Shown in pieces: positions 37,949 to 46,482 of a stretch of 64,000 nt of DNA. The DNA is taken from the NCBI RefSeq assembly GCF_000165505.1, contig NC_014632.1, positions 558,001 through 622,000 of the forward strand, given 5' to 3'. The notes beneath the pieces are model-generated. The model saw nothing but the letters and a program-made list of their open reading frames with translations, ran no database searches and was not told where the DNA came from. The translations under genes and the position numbers were made by a program. Within the stretch, counting starts at the first letter, position 1, and each line of letters starts with the position of its first letter. Origin of the DNA: Ilyobacter polytropus DSM 2926 (GTDB taxonomy: Bacteria > Fusobacteriota > Fusobacteriia > Fusobacteriales > Fusobacteriaceae).

Positions 37949-38842
37949 ATGGAACCTTTTTTATTAGAAAAACTTATAAAAGATTTTATATATTTTGAGG
38001 AATTCGGAGACGGGAAGAGTCTGAATACTATAAAATCATTTAAAAAAGATCTTGGACAGCTGAGAGATTATCTCAGCAAAAAAGAAAATATAAATAATCC
38101 CAAGGATATAAAAGAGATGGCTCTCAGGGGTTTTTTGGTAGAATTGCAAAAGGAAAACATAGGAAAAAGATCTCTCAATAGAAAGATATCTTCCTTGAGA
38201 ACCTTTTTTAAATACCTGAAAAATCAGGGATATATTGAAAAAAATCCCACGATTCTTCTTACTGGCCCGGCTTTTAAGGCAGATCTTCCTGAAATATTAA
38301 CAAAAGAGGAGATAGACAGAATCAGAGAGGTCATAGATATAGAAAAAACAAACGGAATAAGAGACCGTCTTATTGTGGAGCTTTTGTATTCTAGCGGCAT
38401 AAGAACCAGTGAACTTCTTTCTCTAGGAGAGAGTCTTTTTGATCTTGAAAAAAGACAGCTCAGAGTCACAGGGGGAAAACAACCTAGAATTGTATTTTTC
38501 AGTGAAAGAACAAGGGAATATTTTAAAAGATATGTAGAGTCTAAGAAAAAAAAGTACAGAGCAAAATACACAGCAGATATACTTTTTGTGAATGGTTCTG
38601 GAACGAGGCTGAGTGACCGGTCGTTGAGAAGAATAATAGAACGTTATGCAAAAAAGGCTGAAATACAAAAAGAGATAAGTCCCCATACTTTTAGACATAC
38701 TTTCGGAGTGTATATGCTGACTCATGGAATGGGCCTTATGCACCTTCAGGAACTAATGGGACATGTGAGTGTTGAAAGCACTAAAATATACGAAGAGTTT
38801 GTAAATAAACCCAAAATTTTAAAGGGATATAATAATTATTGA
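37949..38842 (+). CDS. Tyrosine recombinase XerC/XerD
   Basis: A 297-residue chromosome-dimer-resolution-type recombinase. The N-terminal SAM-like DNA-binding domain covers about 1-95. The catalytic domain has the R-H-R-H-Y set: Arg in SSGIRTSELLSL, His and Arg in SPHTFRHTFG, His in LMGHVSVEST and the nucleophile in KIYEEF. Position between trmFO and hslV matches codV/xerC of Bacillus. No dif-like site is visible nearby. GGGGGATAG precedes the ATG. Confidence 0.93.
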   Translation: MEPFLLEKLIKDFIYFEEFGDGKSLNTIKSFKKDLGQLRDYLSKKENINNPKDIKEMALRGFLVELQKENIGKRSLNRKISSLRTFFKYLKNQGYIEKNPTILLTGPAFKADLPEILTKEEIDRIREVIDIEKTNGIRDRLIVELLYSSGIRTSELLSLGESLFDLEKRQLRVTGGKQPRIVFFSERTREYFKRYVESKKKKYRAKYTADILFVNGSGTRLSDRSLRRIIERYAKKAEIQKEISPHTFRHTFGVYMLTHGMGLMHLQELMGHVSVESTKIYEEFVNKPKILKGYNNY

Positions 38843-38861
38843 TTGATAACTGAGGTGGCAG

Positions 38862-39395
38862 ATGGAAAAGTTTAGAGCAACAACGATAATAGCTGTAAAA
38901 AAAGATAACAAGGTGGCCATAGCCGGAGACGGACAGGTAACTTTCGGAGACACTGTATTTAAAAGCGGAGCTAAGAAAATAAGGAAAATGTATGATAATA
39001 CAATACTCATGGGATTTGCAGGAAGTGCTGCCGATGCCTTTGCCCTTTTTGATAAATTTGAGGGGAAGCTTGATGAGTTTGGTGGGAATCTTAAAAAAGC
39101 TTCTGTAGAACTTGCAAAAGAGTGGAGACACGATAAAGCTCTGAGAGTCCTTGAAGCAATGCTTGTGGTAGCAGATAAAAGCAATGTACTAATTGTATCT
39201 GGAAATGGTGATGTAATAGAGCCAGACGACGGGATAGCGGCAATCGGAAGCGGAGGAAGTTATGCCTATGCTGCAGCTAAGGCTCTTGTAATGCATAGTG
39301 ATTTAGGGGCTCCACAGGTAGCGGAAGAGGCTCTTAAAATAGCTGGGAATATGTGTATATATACAAATCTCAACATCAGTGTTGAGACTCTTTAG
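38862..39395 (+). CDS. hslV: ATP-dependent protease proteolytic subunit HslV
   Basis: HslV is the proteasome-like peptidase that works with the HslU ATPase. The 177-residue product begins [16 protein letters not shown], so a six-residue leader would be removed to expose Thr7 as the N-terminal nucleophile. The core has [27 protein letters not shown] and [16 protein letters not shown]. The usual next gene, hslU, is absent; yqeH follows after 12 bases. AACTGAGGTGG precedes the ATG. Confidence 0.95.
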   Translation: MEKFRATTIIAVKKDNKVAIAGDGQVTFGDTVFKSGAKKIRKMYDNTILMGFAGSAADAFALFDKFEGKLDEFGGNLKKASVELAKEWRHDKALRVLEAMLVVADKSNVLIVSGNGDVIEPDDGIAAIGSGGSYAYAAAKALVMHSDLGAPQVAEEALKIAGNMCIYTNLNISVETL

Positions 39396-39407
39396 AGGAG
39401 GTTTAAA

Positions 39408-40520
39408 TTGGCAAAAATAAAAAAATGTATCGGCTGCGGAATAGAGCTGCAAAATGAAAGCTCTGAAAAGCAGGGATTTGTACCTAAAAGTGTCTTAGAG
39501 AGTAGAAAAGAGATTTACTGTCAGAGATGTTTTAAAATAAAAAACTATGGAGAATATCTTCCGGTGGAGATGACAAAGGAAGACTATAGGAAAGAGGTTG
39601 GGAAACAGGCAGAAAGAGCAGATGTGGTCTTGGCTGTTTTTGATATAATCGACTTTGAAGGATCATTTGACGATGAGATACTAGATATTCTAAGGGAAAA
39701 GGATTCTATAATAGCAATAAATAAACTCGACCTTGTACCTGGGGAAAAGCACCCTTCTGAAGTATCGGACTGGGTAAAAGAAAGACTGGCTGATGAAGGG
39801 ATAGCCCCACTAGATATAGCTATATTAAGTGCAAAAAGTGGATATGGTGTAAACGGGATAATAAGAAAACTCAGACATTTTTTCCCTGATGGTGCCAAGG
39901 CAATGGTCCTAGGAACTACAAATGTAGGTAAATCAAGTATAATAAACGGACTTTTAGGAGATAAAAAGGTAACTACATCTAAATATCCTGGAACTACTTT
40001 GAAAAGTCTTGAAAATATTATTTCAGGAACAAAGTTAACTTTGATAGATACTCCAGGGCTTATTCCTGAGGGAAGAGTTTCGGATATGGTCTGTGAAGAG
40101 TGTAATCTAAAAATAGTACCTGCCAACGAAATTTCTAGAAAAACATTTAAACTGGAAAAAGACAGGGTTCTCATGTTTGGAGGACTTCTCTGGATGAAGG
40201 TTATGAACTCTGAAAAGGCTATATTCTCTGCCTTTGCATCTAAAGATGTTAGTTTTCACGAAACAAATGAGGGAAGGCTAGAGGATCTCTTAAGAGATCA
40301 TTCTGGAGATGCCATCTCACCTCCCTGCGAAAAATGTAGAGATGAGTATGCAGCTCTTCCTATGAAAAAAGAAGAATGGACTGTAGAGTCTGGAGAAGAA
40401 CTGGTATTTAAAGGCCTAGGATGGATCTCTGTGAAAAGAGGCCCTCTGACTATAGAGGTTACTATTCCAGAAGGGGCAGAAATAATCTTAAGAGATGCCT
40501 TTATCAAACCAAGAAGATGA
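39408..40520 (+). CDS. yqeH: YqeH-like circularly permuted GTPase
   Basis: A 370-residue ribosome-assembly GTPase, needed for 30S formation in Bacillus. An N-terminal treble-clef zinc motif (CIGCG...CQRC) comes first. The GTPase motifs run in permuted order: G4 NKLD, G5 SAKSG, then G1 GTTNVGKSS, and G3 DTPG. A C-terminal domain has a further CxxC pair (CEKCRDEY with an upstream Cys). TTG is the start (39408), with GAGGAGG six bases upstream. It ends the block begun at uvrB. Confidence 0.93.
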   Translation: MAKIKKCIGCGIELQNESSEKQGFVPKSVLESRKEIYCQRCFKIKNYGEYLPVEMTKEDYRKEVGKQAERADVVLAVFDIIDFEGSFDDEILDILREKDSIIAINKLDLVPGEKHPSEVSDWVKERLADEGIAPLDIAILSAKSGYGVNGIIRKLRHFFPDGAKAMVLGTTNVGKSSIINGLLGDKKVTTSKYPGTTLKSLENIISGTKLTLIDTPGLIPEGRVSDMVCEECNLKIVPANEISRKTFKLEKDRVLMFGGLLWMKVMNSEKAIFSAFASKDVSFHETNEGRLEDLLRDHSGDAISPPCEKCRDEYAALPMKKEEWTVESGEELVFKGLGWISVKRGPLTIEVTIPEGAEIILRDAFIKPRR

Positions 40521-40524
40521 TATG

Positions 40525-40548
40525 GGGGAGAATTCTCCCTCTTTTTTT
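40525..40548 (+). terminator. Rho-independent terminator after yqeH
   Basis: GGGGAG and CTCCCT-type arms (GGGAG-AATT-CTCCC) are followed by TCTTTTTTT. Confidence 0.85.
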
Positions 40549-40565
40549 GGATCTTTATTTTTGAG

Positions 40566-40979
40566 GTAAGTTATTGAATTTATCCAAAGTTCCGTTACTT
40601 TTCCTTGATGAAAAGTAACCAAAAATCAAGGCCTGTGAAAAATCAGCTAAATGCCTTCGGAAATCTAAGTAAAAATCAAAACTCGCTTTGCTCAGACAGT
40701 TGATTTTTTCTAGAGATTTCTCTCAGTCATTCTTAACGCTGATTTTGTCAATGGCCAAAAGAATTTCAAAAGATTTTAAATTCCCCTTTAAAAAATGCCG
40801 TTAAGAAATCATCTTGTGAAATCCACTTTCATTGAAATAAGGAGGTTTACCGACTATATTTCAATAGAAAGTTAGTTCAGAAGTGATTTTAGGTATTTTT
40901 TAGGGGTGCCTTTTCTTTGGTTACTTTCTTTGGGCAAGCAAAGAAAGTAACACAGCTTTTGGATAAATTCAGTAACTTA
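40566..40979. repeat. Intergenic modular repeat, copy C
   Basis: This fills the gap between yqeH and the first pilin gene. Its two ends are inverted versions of each other: left GTAAGTTATTGAATTTATCC, right GGATAAATTCAGTAACTTAT, then on both sides a palindromic GTTACTTT...AAAGTAAC hairpin (40594-40619 and 40920-40951). Positions 40631-40757 match the right part of copy B in inverse orientation. The middle (about 40760-40900) is unique in this window. No convincing protein is encoded. Positions 40980-41049 lead into the pilin gene. Confidence 0.85.
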
Positions 40980-41049
40980 TTTTAAATTCAATGGAAAATT
41001 GTAAAAATAAAAGTTCAGATGTAATTGTGTAAAGCAGGAGGTGGTGGAT

Positions 41050-41517
41050 GTGAAAAAAGGTTTTACAATATTGGAGCTCATAATTGTGCTAGGTGCCTTG
41101 GCATTGTTTTTTGTAATGGCAGTACCTAGACTGAGTGATGTAAGGGATTCTACCAAGGCAGCAAGGGTACAGAAAGACCTTGTGGGAATGAGGGTGGCTC
41201 TGGAAAGTTATTATACTGCGACTGGTGAGTATCCCGACCTTATATCAGAAGGAATGAAAGATAACCTGAAACTTATAAAAGCTGAGAGTATAGAGGGGAA
41301 AAAGGTAAATTTTGCTCAGTTTCTGGAAAGAGACAGTATACCTAAGACTCCTAAAAGTGGTCTAATAGAAGAGAGTAACCTGGTGATAGACTGGGAAAAT
41401 TCAGAGCAAATAGGTATAGGGGGATGGAAATATAATTACAGTGGAAAGACAGGGGAAATACACGCGAATCTTCCAGAGAATATGTATAATCAGCTTATAG
41501 AGTGGAGTGAGGAATAG
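41050..41517 (+). CDS. Type IV pilin-like protein (prepilin)
   Basis: A 155-residue prepilin. The GTG at 41050 is chosen because AGGAGGTG lies six bases upstream and because it gives the short class III leader MKKG before FTILE. The mature N-terminus (FTILELIIVLGALALFFVMA) has Glu at position 5 and a hydrophobic helix, as required for prepilin peptidase and assembly. The rest has the pattern of Fusobacteria/Clostridia pseudopilins: VRDSTKAARVQKDLVGMRVA, then YYTATGEYPD. No assembly ATPase, platform or peptidase gene is nearby. It differs more from the other two pilins than they do from each other. Confidence 0.88.
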   Translation: MKKGFTILELIIVLGALALFFVMAVPRLSDVRDSTKAARVQKDLVGMRVALESYYTATGEYPDLISEGMKDNLKLIKAESIEGKKVNFAQFLERDSIPKTPKSGLIEESNLVIDWENSEQIGIGGWKYNYSGKTGEIHANLPENMYNQLIEWSEE

Positions 41518-41552
41518 GAACTGTAACAGACATGTAAAAAATGTAAAAATAA

Positions 41553-41581
41553 TTGACAGGGGTAAAAGTATGTGGTAATCT
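41553..41581 (+). promoter_or_regulatory. Promoter upstream of the major pilin-like gene
   Basis: Consensus TTGACA and TAATCT are 17 bases apart, about 200 bases before the pilin ATG at 41782. This leaves a long untranslated leader (about 41588-41781) in which I see no known riboswitch. Confidence 0.6.
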
Positions 41582-41781
41582 CATAAAGATACTTTTGTAT
41601 AAAGGAATGATTACATATTTGAGAATAGGATGAATTTGTATGAAAATCCTCTAGGGAAGGGGCACAACTTTACAATTTTTTAACTTGTAGAGTTTGGAAA
41701 AAATGAAAAAGTTTCAAATATACAATGTCGATAATGTTTTACAACACACATAAAAAAAAGGGAACTAGGAGGAAAGAGATT

Positions 41782-42222
41782 ATGAAGAAAAGAGGATTTA
41801 CTTTAATTGAACTTATGGTAGTAATCGCTATCATAGGACTACTGGCAGCAATAGCTTTACCAAAATTCAGCGATGTAACATCACAAGCAAAAGTGGCTAG
41901 TGTACAAGGAAACATATCTACTTTAAGAACATCACTTGGTATGTTTTATGCAACAGATGGAGCTTATCCTACTGCTTTATCTGCAGATTTATCAGCAATA
42001 AAAGGAATAGATTCGGATGGAGAAGACATTTATTTTACAGATTTTTATAATAAAAGCATAATGCCTGAAACTCCAACAACGGAATTAAAAGTTGCTGCTA
42101 CAAATGCTGTAGTAACTACAAAAGATTCAAAAGGTGGATGGGTTTATACTTCCGATGGTACAATTAAAGCAAATATTATAGACGATGCATATGGACAAGG
42201 TACTGTATGGAGTGATTTTTAA
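41782..42222 (+). CDS. Type IV pilin
   Basis: A 146-residue pilin with the leader MKKRG and mature start FTLIELMVVIAIIGLLAAIA, Glu5 included. LPKFSDVTSQAKVASVQGNI follows, then a globular part with no cysteine. The ATG at 41782 is preferred over an upstream in-frame one at 41725 because AGGAAAGAG precedes it and it gives a normal leader. A UUCG-loop terminator follows. The long leader and separate promoter suggest strong, independent expression, as for a major subunit. It is about half identical by eye to the pilin at 44017. Confidence 0.92.
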   Translation: MKKRGFTLIELMVVIAIIGLLAAIALPKFSDVTSQAKVASVQGNISTLRTSLGMFYATDGAYPTALSADLSAIKGIDSDGEDIYFTDFYNKSIMPETPTTELKVAATNAVVTTKDSKGGWVYTSDGTIKANIIDDAYGQGTVWSDF

Positions 42223-42240
42223 TTTAAAATATTTATAATA

Positions 42241-42264
42241 AAGAGGGGCTTCGGCCCTTTTTTA
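42241..42264 (+). terminator. Rho-independent terminator with UUCG tetraloop
   Basis: GGGGC-TTCG-GCCCT extended by A-T and G-T pairs, followed by TTTTTT. It separates the pilin gene from the ligase-like gene and could permit partial read-through. Confidence 0.88.
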
Positions 42265-42277
42265 CTTTGGGGGATAA

Positions 42278-43990
42278 ATGAGGGAGAAATTTGGAATTTT
42301 GGGATATCTTTTGGCAACATCTGTGGCACCGCTTATAATTTTCGGTAAAAAAATAATTTTGGAAAATGATAGCAAAAGAGCAATGACTTATATAACTTAT
42401 GATGGATATCAGATTGATTTTATTAGTTATTATAAATTAATGACTCTGATTACCGGAGCTGTGATCCTTATATTCTCAATGGCTGGAAAAATTGATCTTA
42501 AGAAAGAGTGCATTGGGATAAAATCTAAATATTATATAATGGGATCGACTTTGCTAGTTTTGTTAGTTATGAGTTTTATATTTTCAATAGACAGGAAAAT
42601 ATCTTTTTTAGGGATAAGCGGTAGATTTGAGGGATTTTTGGCAGAAATTTCATATATGGTGATATTTCTCACTGGACTTAGTTTCTTTAAAAACAGAAAT
42701 TCAAGAGAAAAAATACTTAAATTTATAATCGGTTTCAGCGGGGTAATGTTTTTAGTAGGAATCTTCCAGTTTTTCGGATTTAATATTTTAGAAACTGATT
42801 TTATGTCAAATGTAATGACCGGTTTTGATGTCGAAAAGTTTGGCGGTTTAAAATACAGTTTCGGAAAATATGCAAGCTATGGTACACTTTCTAATCCTAA
42901 TTATATGGGGAGCTATTCAATTATGCTTTTTTTTCTGGGGCTGGGTTTTTATCTGAGTTCTAGAGAAAGAATAAAAACTATTTTTTTTCTTGGGTACACT
43001 GGTCTAGCTTTTGCTAATCTCATAGGCTGTCATTCAAGAGCTGGATTTTTAGGTTTTCAAGGTGGGGTTCTTCTTTTTATTATTTTTATGAACAGGGAGA
43101 TTCTGATTAACTGGAAAAAAATATTAGTATTGTCTCTTATGTGTATTTTGATCTGGAGTGGAATGGATATATTTTCTCAAAAAGCTCTGGGGAAGAAGCT
43201 GGGAAATATTTCAAAGGGAGTTAAGACTGAAGTTTATGGTATAGAGTCGGAAGGGAACCGTGTCGAGATCGACGGGGTAAGTAAACTCAAGATAATAGGA
43301 AGCTCGAATGGGCTAGAGTTTTATGACGCTATAAATGAAAAAATTCCTGTAAAAGAAAAAGACAGGCTTATTAATCTTCAAAAATCTGGGTATGAAAAAT
43401 ATTATGTTAAAAGACATAAAACTATAAAAGATCTTTATCTTTTTGGATATGGGGAGAGTTTTAATTATCAGCTTTATTTTATAGAAGGAAAATTTTACAC
43501 TATTGATCATATGGATAATATAACAGAGATACCTGCTGTAAAAAGAATAAAATTTTTTGATGGTTATGAAAAAAAAGGATCATCGAGAATTTATATATGG
43601 TCTCGGAGTATTCCAAAGATATTTGAAAAGCCTGTATTTGGTCATGGGCAGGACACCTTTCCCCTTGTATTTCCTCAAAATGATTTTTTCGGAAAAAAAC
43701 TGTCTTTTGGAATTAAAGGTATGTTGGTAGACAAGCCACATAATTATTTTATTCAGATAGCCATAAACAACGGAATACCAGCCCTTATTTTAATTGGATT
43801 TTTATTTTTGAGTTTTTTTTATGATTCTTTTAAAGTTTTTATAAAAAATAGGAATATTTTTACAGGATGTATCTTTCTGAGTGTTTTTTCTTATTTTATA
43901 ACCTGTTTTTTTAATGACAGCGTAGTTTCTGTGGCTCCTTTATTCTGGACGTTTTTGGCAGTAGGAACATGCTTAAATACAGAAGGTTAA
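42278..43990 (+). CDS. O-antigen ligase / Wzy-family membrane protein, possible pilin glycosyltransferase
   Basis: A 570-residue protein with about ten to twelve membrane helices and one large outside loop (about 305-445). The Wzy_C family pattern is visible: IGCHSRAGFLGFQGG in the middle and VDKPHNYFIQIAINNGIPALI after the loop, with the conserved His at about 488. Such enzymes move a lipid-linked glycan to lipid A (WaaL), polymerise O-antigen (Wzy), or attach it to pilin (PglL/TfpO). Its position between two pilin genes makes the last likely, by inference. The ribosome site is GGGGGAT. No glycan synthesis genes are adjacent. Confidence 0.8.
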   Translation: MREKFGILGYLLATSVAPLIIFGKKIILENDSKRAMTYITYDGYQIDFISYYKLMTLITGAVILIFSMAGKIDLKKECIGIKSKYYIMGSTLLVLLVMSFIFSIDRKISFLGISGRFEGFLAEISYMVIFLTGLSFFKNRNSREKILKFIIGFSGVMFLVGIFQFFGFNILETDFMSNVMTGFDVEKFGGLKYSFGKYASYGTLSNPNYMGSYSIMLFFLGLGFYLSSRERIKTIFFLGYTGLAFANLIGCHSRAGFLGFQGGVLLFIIFMNREILINWKKILVLSLMCILIWSGMDIFSQKALGKKLGNISKGVKTEVYGIESEGNRVEIDGVSKLKIIGSSNGLEFYDAINEKIPVKEKDRLINLQKSGYEKYYVKRHKTIKDLYLFGYGESFNYQLYFIEGKFYTIDHMDNITEIPAVKRIKFFDGYEKKGSSRIYIWSRSIPKIFEKPVFGHGQDTFPLVFPQNDFFGKKLSFGIKGMLVDKPHNYFIQIAINNGIPALILIGFLFLSFFYDSFKVFIKNRNIFTGCIFLSVFSYFITCFFNDSVVSVAPLFWTFLAVGTCLNTEG

Positions 43991-44016
43991 TAATTTTTTA
44001 TAGCAGGAGATGAAAA

Positions 44017-44487
44017 ATGAAGAGAAAAGGTTTTACTCTTATTGAACTTATAGTAGTAATAGCAATAATAGGTATTTTGGCAGCAATAGCTCTTCCAAAA
44101 TTAAGTGATGTAACTTCTCAGGCAAAGGCTGCAAATGTACAAGGAAATCTGGCAAATGTTAGAACATCTATAGGGATATACTATGCAAAGACAGAGACAT
44201 ATCCTGATTTTAAAGGTACAAGTACTTACAGTACAGGAGACCTTTCTGATGTTAAAAGCACTGGTATAAACGGAGAAGAGGTTTATTTTACAGATTTTTA
44301 TAACAAAAGTGAGATGGTGTCAACTCCTTCGTTTGAAGGGTGTAGTACCCAAGAAACAGCCTGGAATAATATAACCACTGGTAGTGATGAAAATGGAGGC
44401 TGGACTTATTCCTATGACGACGGGACACTAATAGCAGACGTTCCAGACGATGCATTTGGACAGGGAATAATTTGGTCAGAGTTCTAG
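44017..44487 (+). CDS. Type IV pilin, paralogue
   Basis: A 156-residue pilin with leader MKRKG and mature FTLIELIVVIAIIGILAAIA. LPKLSDVTSQAKAANVQGNL aligns closely with the pilin at 41782, and both share EEVYFTDFYNKS-type and DDA(Y/F)GQG(T/I)-WS-(D/E)F endings. It carries one Cys (EGCSTQ). GCAGGAGATG precedes the ATG. It starts 26 bases after the ligase-like gene, so the two are probably cotranscribed, pairing a pilin with its possible modifying enzyme. Confidence 0.92.
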   Translation: MKRKGFTLIELIVVIAIIGILAAIALPKLSDVTSQAKAANVQGNLANVRTSIGIYYAKTETYPDFKGTSTYSTGDLSDVKSTGINGEEVYFTDFYNKSEMVSTPSFEGCSTQETAWNNITTGSDENGGWTYSYDDGTLIADVPDDAFGQGIIWSEF

Positions 44488-44538
44488 CTTGTGTGATTTA
44501 TCAGAATATTTAAGTATAGAAAAATAGAAATAAAAGTG

Positions 44539-44567
44539 TTGTCCTAAAATAAAAACTGTGATAAAAT
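44539..44567 (+). promoter_or_regulatory. Promoter upstream of a small open frame
   Basis: TTGTCC and TAAAAT are 17 bases apart, with a TG pair before the -10. It lies 37 bases before a TTG start at 44604. The stretch 44488-44538 after the pilin gene holds nothing else I can support. Confidence 0.5.
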
Positions 44568-44603
44568 TTATATTGGTGTCTCATAATAAAGAGGTGTAAT
44601 ATA

Positions 44604-44756
44604 TTGGAAGACAGATTATTTTTTCATCGCAAAAAAGGATATTTATGTTTTTTTTACGATGGGATAGGTATATCCTTTTCTAAAGAAAAAATTTATGGGA
44701 CAAGTATAAACAAAATAAAAGTTTATTATAAGCCTGATTCTATACTAAAAGTTTAG
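44604..44756 (+). CDS. Possible 50-residue peptide
   Basis: A TTG start preceded by AAAGAGGTG opens a 50-residue frame, beginning MEDRLFFHRKKGYLCFFYDG and ending KPDSILKV. It is basic and aromatic, with one Cys and no signal peptide. Its own promoter lies upstream and its stop falls inside a strong terminator hairpin, so it would be a compact single-gene unit. I do not recognise it. The transcript could equally be a non-coding RNA of about 190 bases. Confidence 0.4.
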   Translation: MEDRLFFHRKKGYLCFFYDGIGISFSKEKIYGTSINKIKVYYKPDSILKV

Positions 44757-44774
44757 TATATTCCGGGCTTTTTT
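44730..44774 (+). terminator. Rho-independent terminator of the small unit
   Basis: AAGCCTG pairs with CGGGCTT and, inside it, TATACTA with TAGTATA around AAAAGTT. Six T follow. Confidence 0.82.
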
Positions 44775-44803
44775 ACATACTTAATAGGTTTTAGGAGGTT
44801 ATC

Positions 44804-46192
44804 ATGAAGTATGATATTATTTTTGTAGGCGGGGGACAGGCAAATATTTTTGGAGCTTATGAAGCAATAACAAAGAATCCAGATATAAAGATTCTGATTG
44901 TAGACAAGGGAAGGATGCTGAAAGAAAGAGTCTGTCCTAAGGAAAAAACGGATAAGTGTGTGAAGTGTGATACTTGTGCCATAATATATGGGATAAGCGG
45001 GGCAGGGGCATACTCAGATTCAAAATTTAACATGGATTATAGAGTTGGCGGAGATGTACATACAGTTACAGGAAAACAGCTTGTAAATGATACTATAAAT
45101 TATGTGGCGGAAATTTATAAAAAATTTGGTTTTGACGAAGAACCTGCAGGGATAAAATACAATGAAGAAATGGAAGAGGTAAAAAGAAGGTGTATAGAAA
45201 ATAATGTGCAGTTGGTTGACACTCCTACAATGCACTTGGGGACAGACGGATCTAGAGAGTTGTACACAAAACTTGTGGATTACCTTTTGGGTAAGGGAGT
45301 AGAATTCCTGACTGGCCATGGTATAGAGGAACTGATTATAGAAAATAATCAGGTGAAAGGAATAATACTTTCAGGTAAAAAATCTGAAACAATTTATTCT
45401 GATAATGTAATTATGGGAATAGGTAGAAGCGGAGCCAAGAAAATGATGAAACTCTGCCAAAAGCATGGAATAGATTACAGCACAGGGGCAATAGATGTAG
45501 GAGTGAGGGTAGAAGTACCTGATGTGGTAATGAAAAATATAAATAAAAATTTTTATGAAGCGAAAATGGTATATTACACCGAAAAGTATAGAGATAAGAT
45601 GAGAACATTTTGTAGTAATCCCAGTGGTTTTATTGCTGTGGAGAAACACAGTGATGATGTAATATTGGCAAATGGTCATGCGTATAAGGACAGGAAGTCT
45701 ATAAATACAAACTTAGCCCTTCTTTGTACAAAAACTTTCACTCATCCATTCAGCCATCCCTTTGAGTATGCCACTGCTATAGCGAAGATGTCATCTATGC
45801 TTACAGGGGGAAAAATACTTATGCAGTCATATGGAGATTTGAAGGCAGGAAGAAGGTCCACAGAAGAGAGGTTATCTAGGCTGAATATAGTTCCCACAAC
45901 AGATGACTATGTTGCTGGGGATATAGCACTAGCCTGTCCTAAAAGGATACTGGACAACATAATCGAGTTTATAGAGGTTCATGACAAGATAACCCCTGGT
46001 TTTGCATCTAGTGATCTATTGCTTTATTTTCCAGAGATAAAGTTTAGAAGTACAAGAGTGGCTATAAATGAACACATGGAAACTAGTATTAAAGGGTTTT
46101 ACTCTGTGGGAGATAGTTCGGGATATGGAAGTGGACTTAATATTGCAGCAGTAATGGGAATACTAGCAACTAGAGATATAATAAGCAAATAA
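44804..46192 (+). CDS. FAD-dependent dehydrogenase of the COG2509 type
   Basis: A 462-residue flavoprotein. The FAD loop is DIIFVGGGQANIFGAYEA at the N-terminus. A cysteine cluster, C-x7-C-x2-C-x2-C (VCPKEKTDKCVKCDTC, about 45-61), follows, then GISGAGAYSDSKF, the hallmark of this uncharacterised family. C-terminal GDSSGYGSGLNIAAVMGI closes the FAD site. The cysteines could hold an Fe-S centre, but this is not established. Substrate unknown. AGGAGGT precedes the ATG. It stands alone between two terminators or leaders. Confidence 0.85.
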   Translation: MKYDIIFVGGGQANIFGAYEAITKNPDIKILIVDKGRMLKERVCPKEKTDKCVKCDTCAIIYGISGAGAYSDSKFNMDYRVGGDVHTVTGKQLVNDTINYVAEIYKKFGFDEEPAGIKYNEEMEEVKRRCIENNVQLVDTPTMHLGTDGSRELYTKLVDYLLGKGVEFLTGHGIEELIIENNQVKGIILSGKKSETIYSDNVIMGIGRSGAKKMMKLCQKHGIDYSTGAIDVGVRVEVPDVVMKNINKNFYEAKMVYYTEKYRDKMRTFCSNPSGFIAVEKHSDDVILANGHAYKDRKSINTNLALLCTKTFTHPFSHPFEYATAIAKMSSMLTGGKILMQSYGDLKAGRRSTEERLSRLNIVPTTDDYVAGDIALACPKRILDNIIEFIEVHDKITPGFASSDLLLYFPEIKFRSTRVAINEHMETSIKGFYSVGDSSGYGSGLNIAAVMGILATRDIISK

Positions 46193-46307
46193 AAAAAGTC
46201 TATGTCTATAAGCTATGAAATTTTTCAGTTTTAACCTAAATAATCAAGATAATCTGATTGGGTTAAATGAATTGTTTTTAATGTTTATTTTTGAATATCA
46301 AAAATTA

Positions 46308-46336
46308 TTGACAAAAATATAACAGAGGTATATAAT
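46308..46336 (+). promoter_or_regulatory. Promoter of the metK riboswitch transcript
   Basis: Consensus TTGACA and TATAAT are 17 bases apart, starting RNA about 20-25 bases before the riboswitch. Confidence 0.85.
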
Positions 46337-46365
46337 TTATATAAATAAAATTGAATAATATACGA

Positions 46366-46465
46366 TTCTTATCGAGAGTGGTGGAGGGACTGACCCTGTG
46401 AAACCCGGCAACCTGCCTTAAAAGGTGTGGTGCTAAATTCAGAGCTAAAAAAGCGAAGATAAGAG
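46366..46465 (+). promoter_or_regulatory. SAM-I (S-box) riboswitch aptamer
   Basis: The sequence has the S-box landmarks in order: TTCTTATCGAGAG (P1 5' strand), GGTGGAGGGACTGACCC, TGTGAAACCCGGCAACC, AAAAGGTG...GTGCTAAATTC, and GATAAGAG closing P1. SAM binding should favour the downstream terminator and stop metK expression. This is a transcription-type switch. Confidence 0.96.
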
Positions 46466-46482
46466 AGAGACCCGATCTGTAC

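Noticed and set aside
39584-40174. A 196-codon minus-strand open frame opposite yqeH
   Set aside because: It is antisense to a clear GTPase gene and has no ribosome site or family motif.
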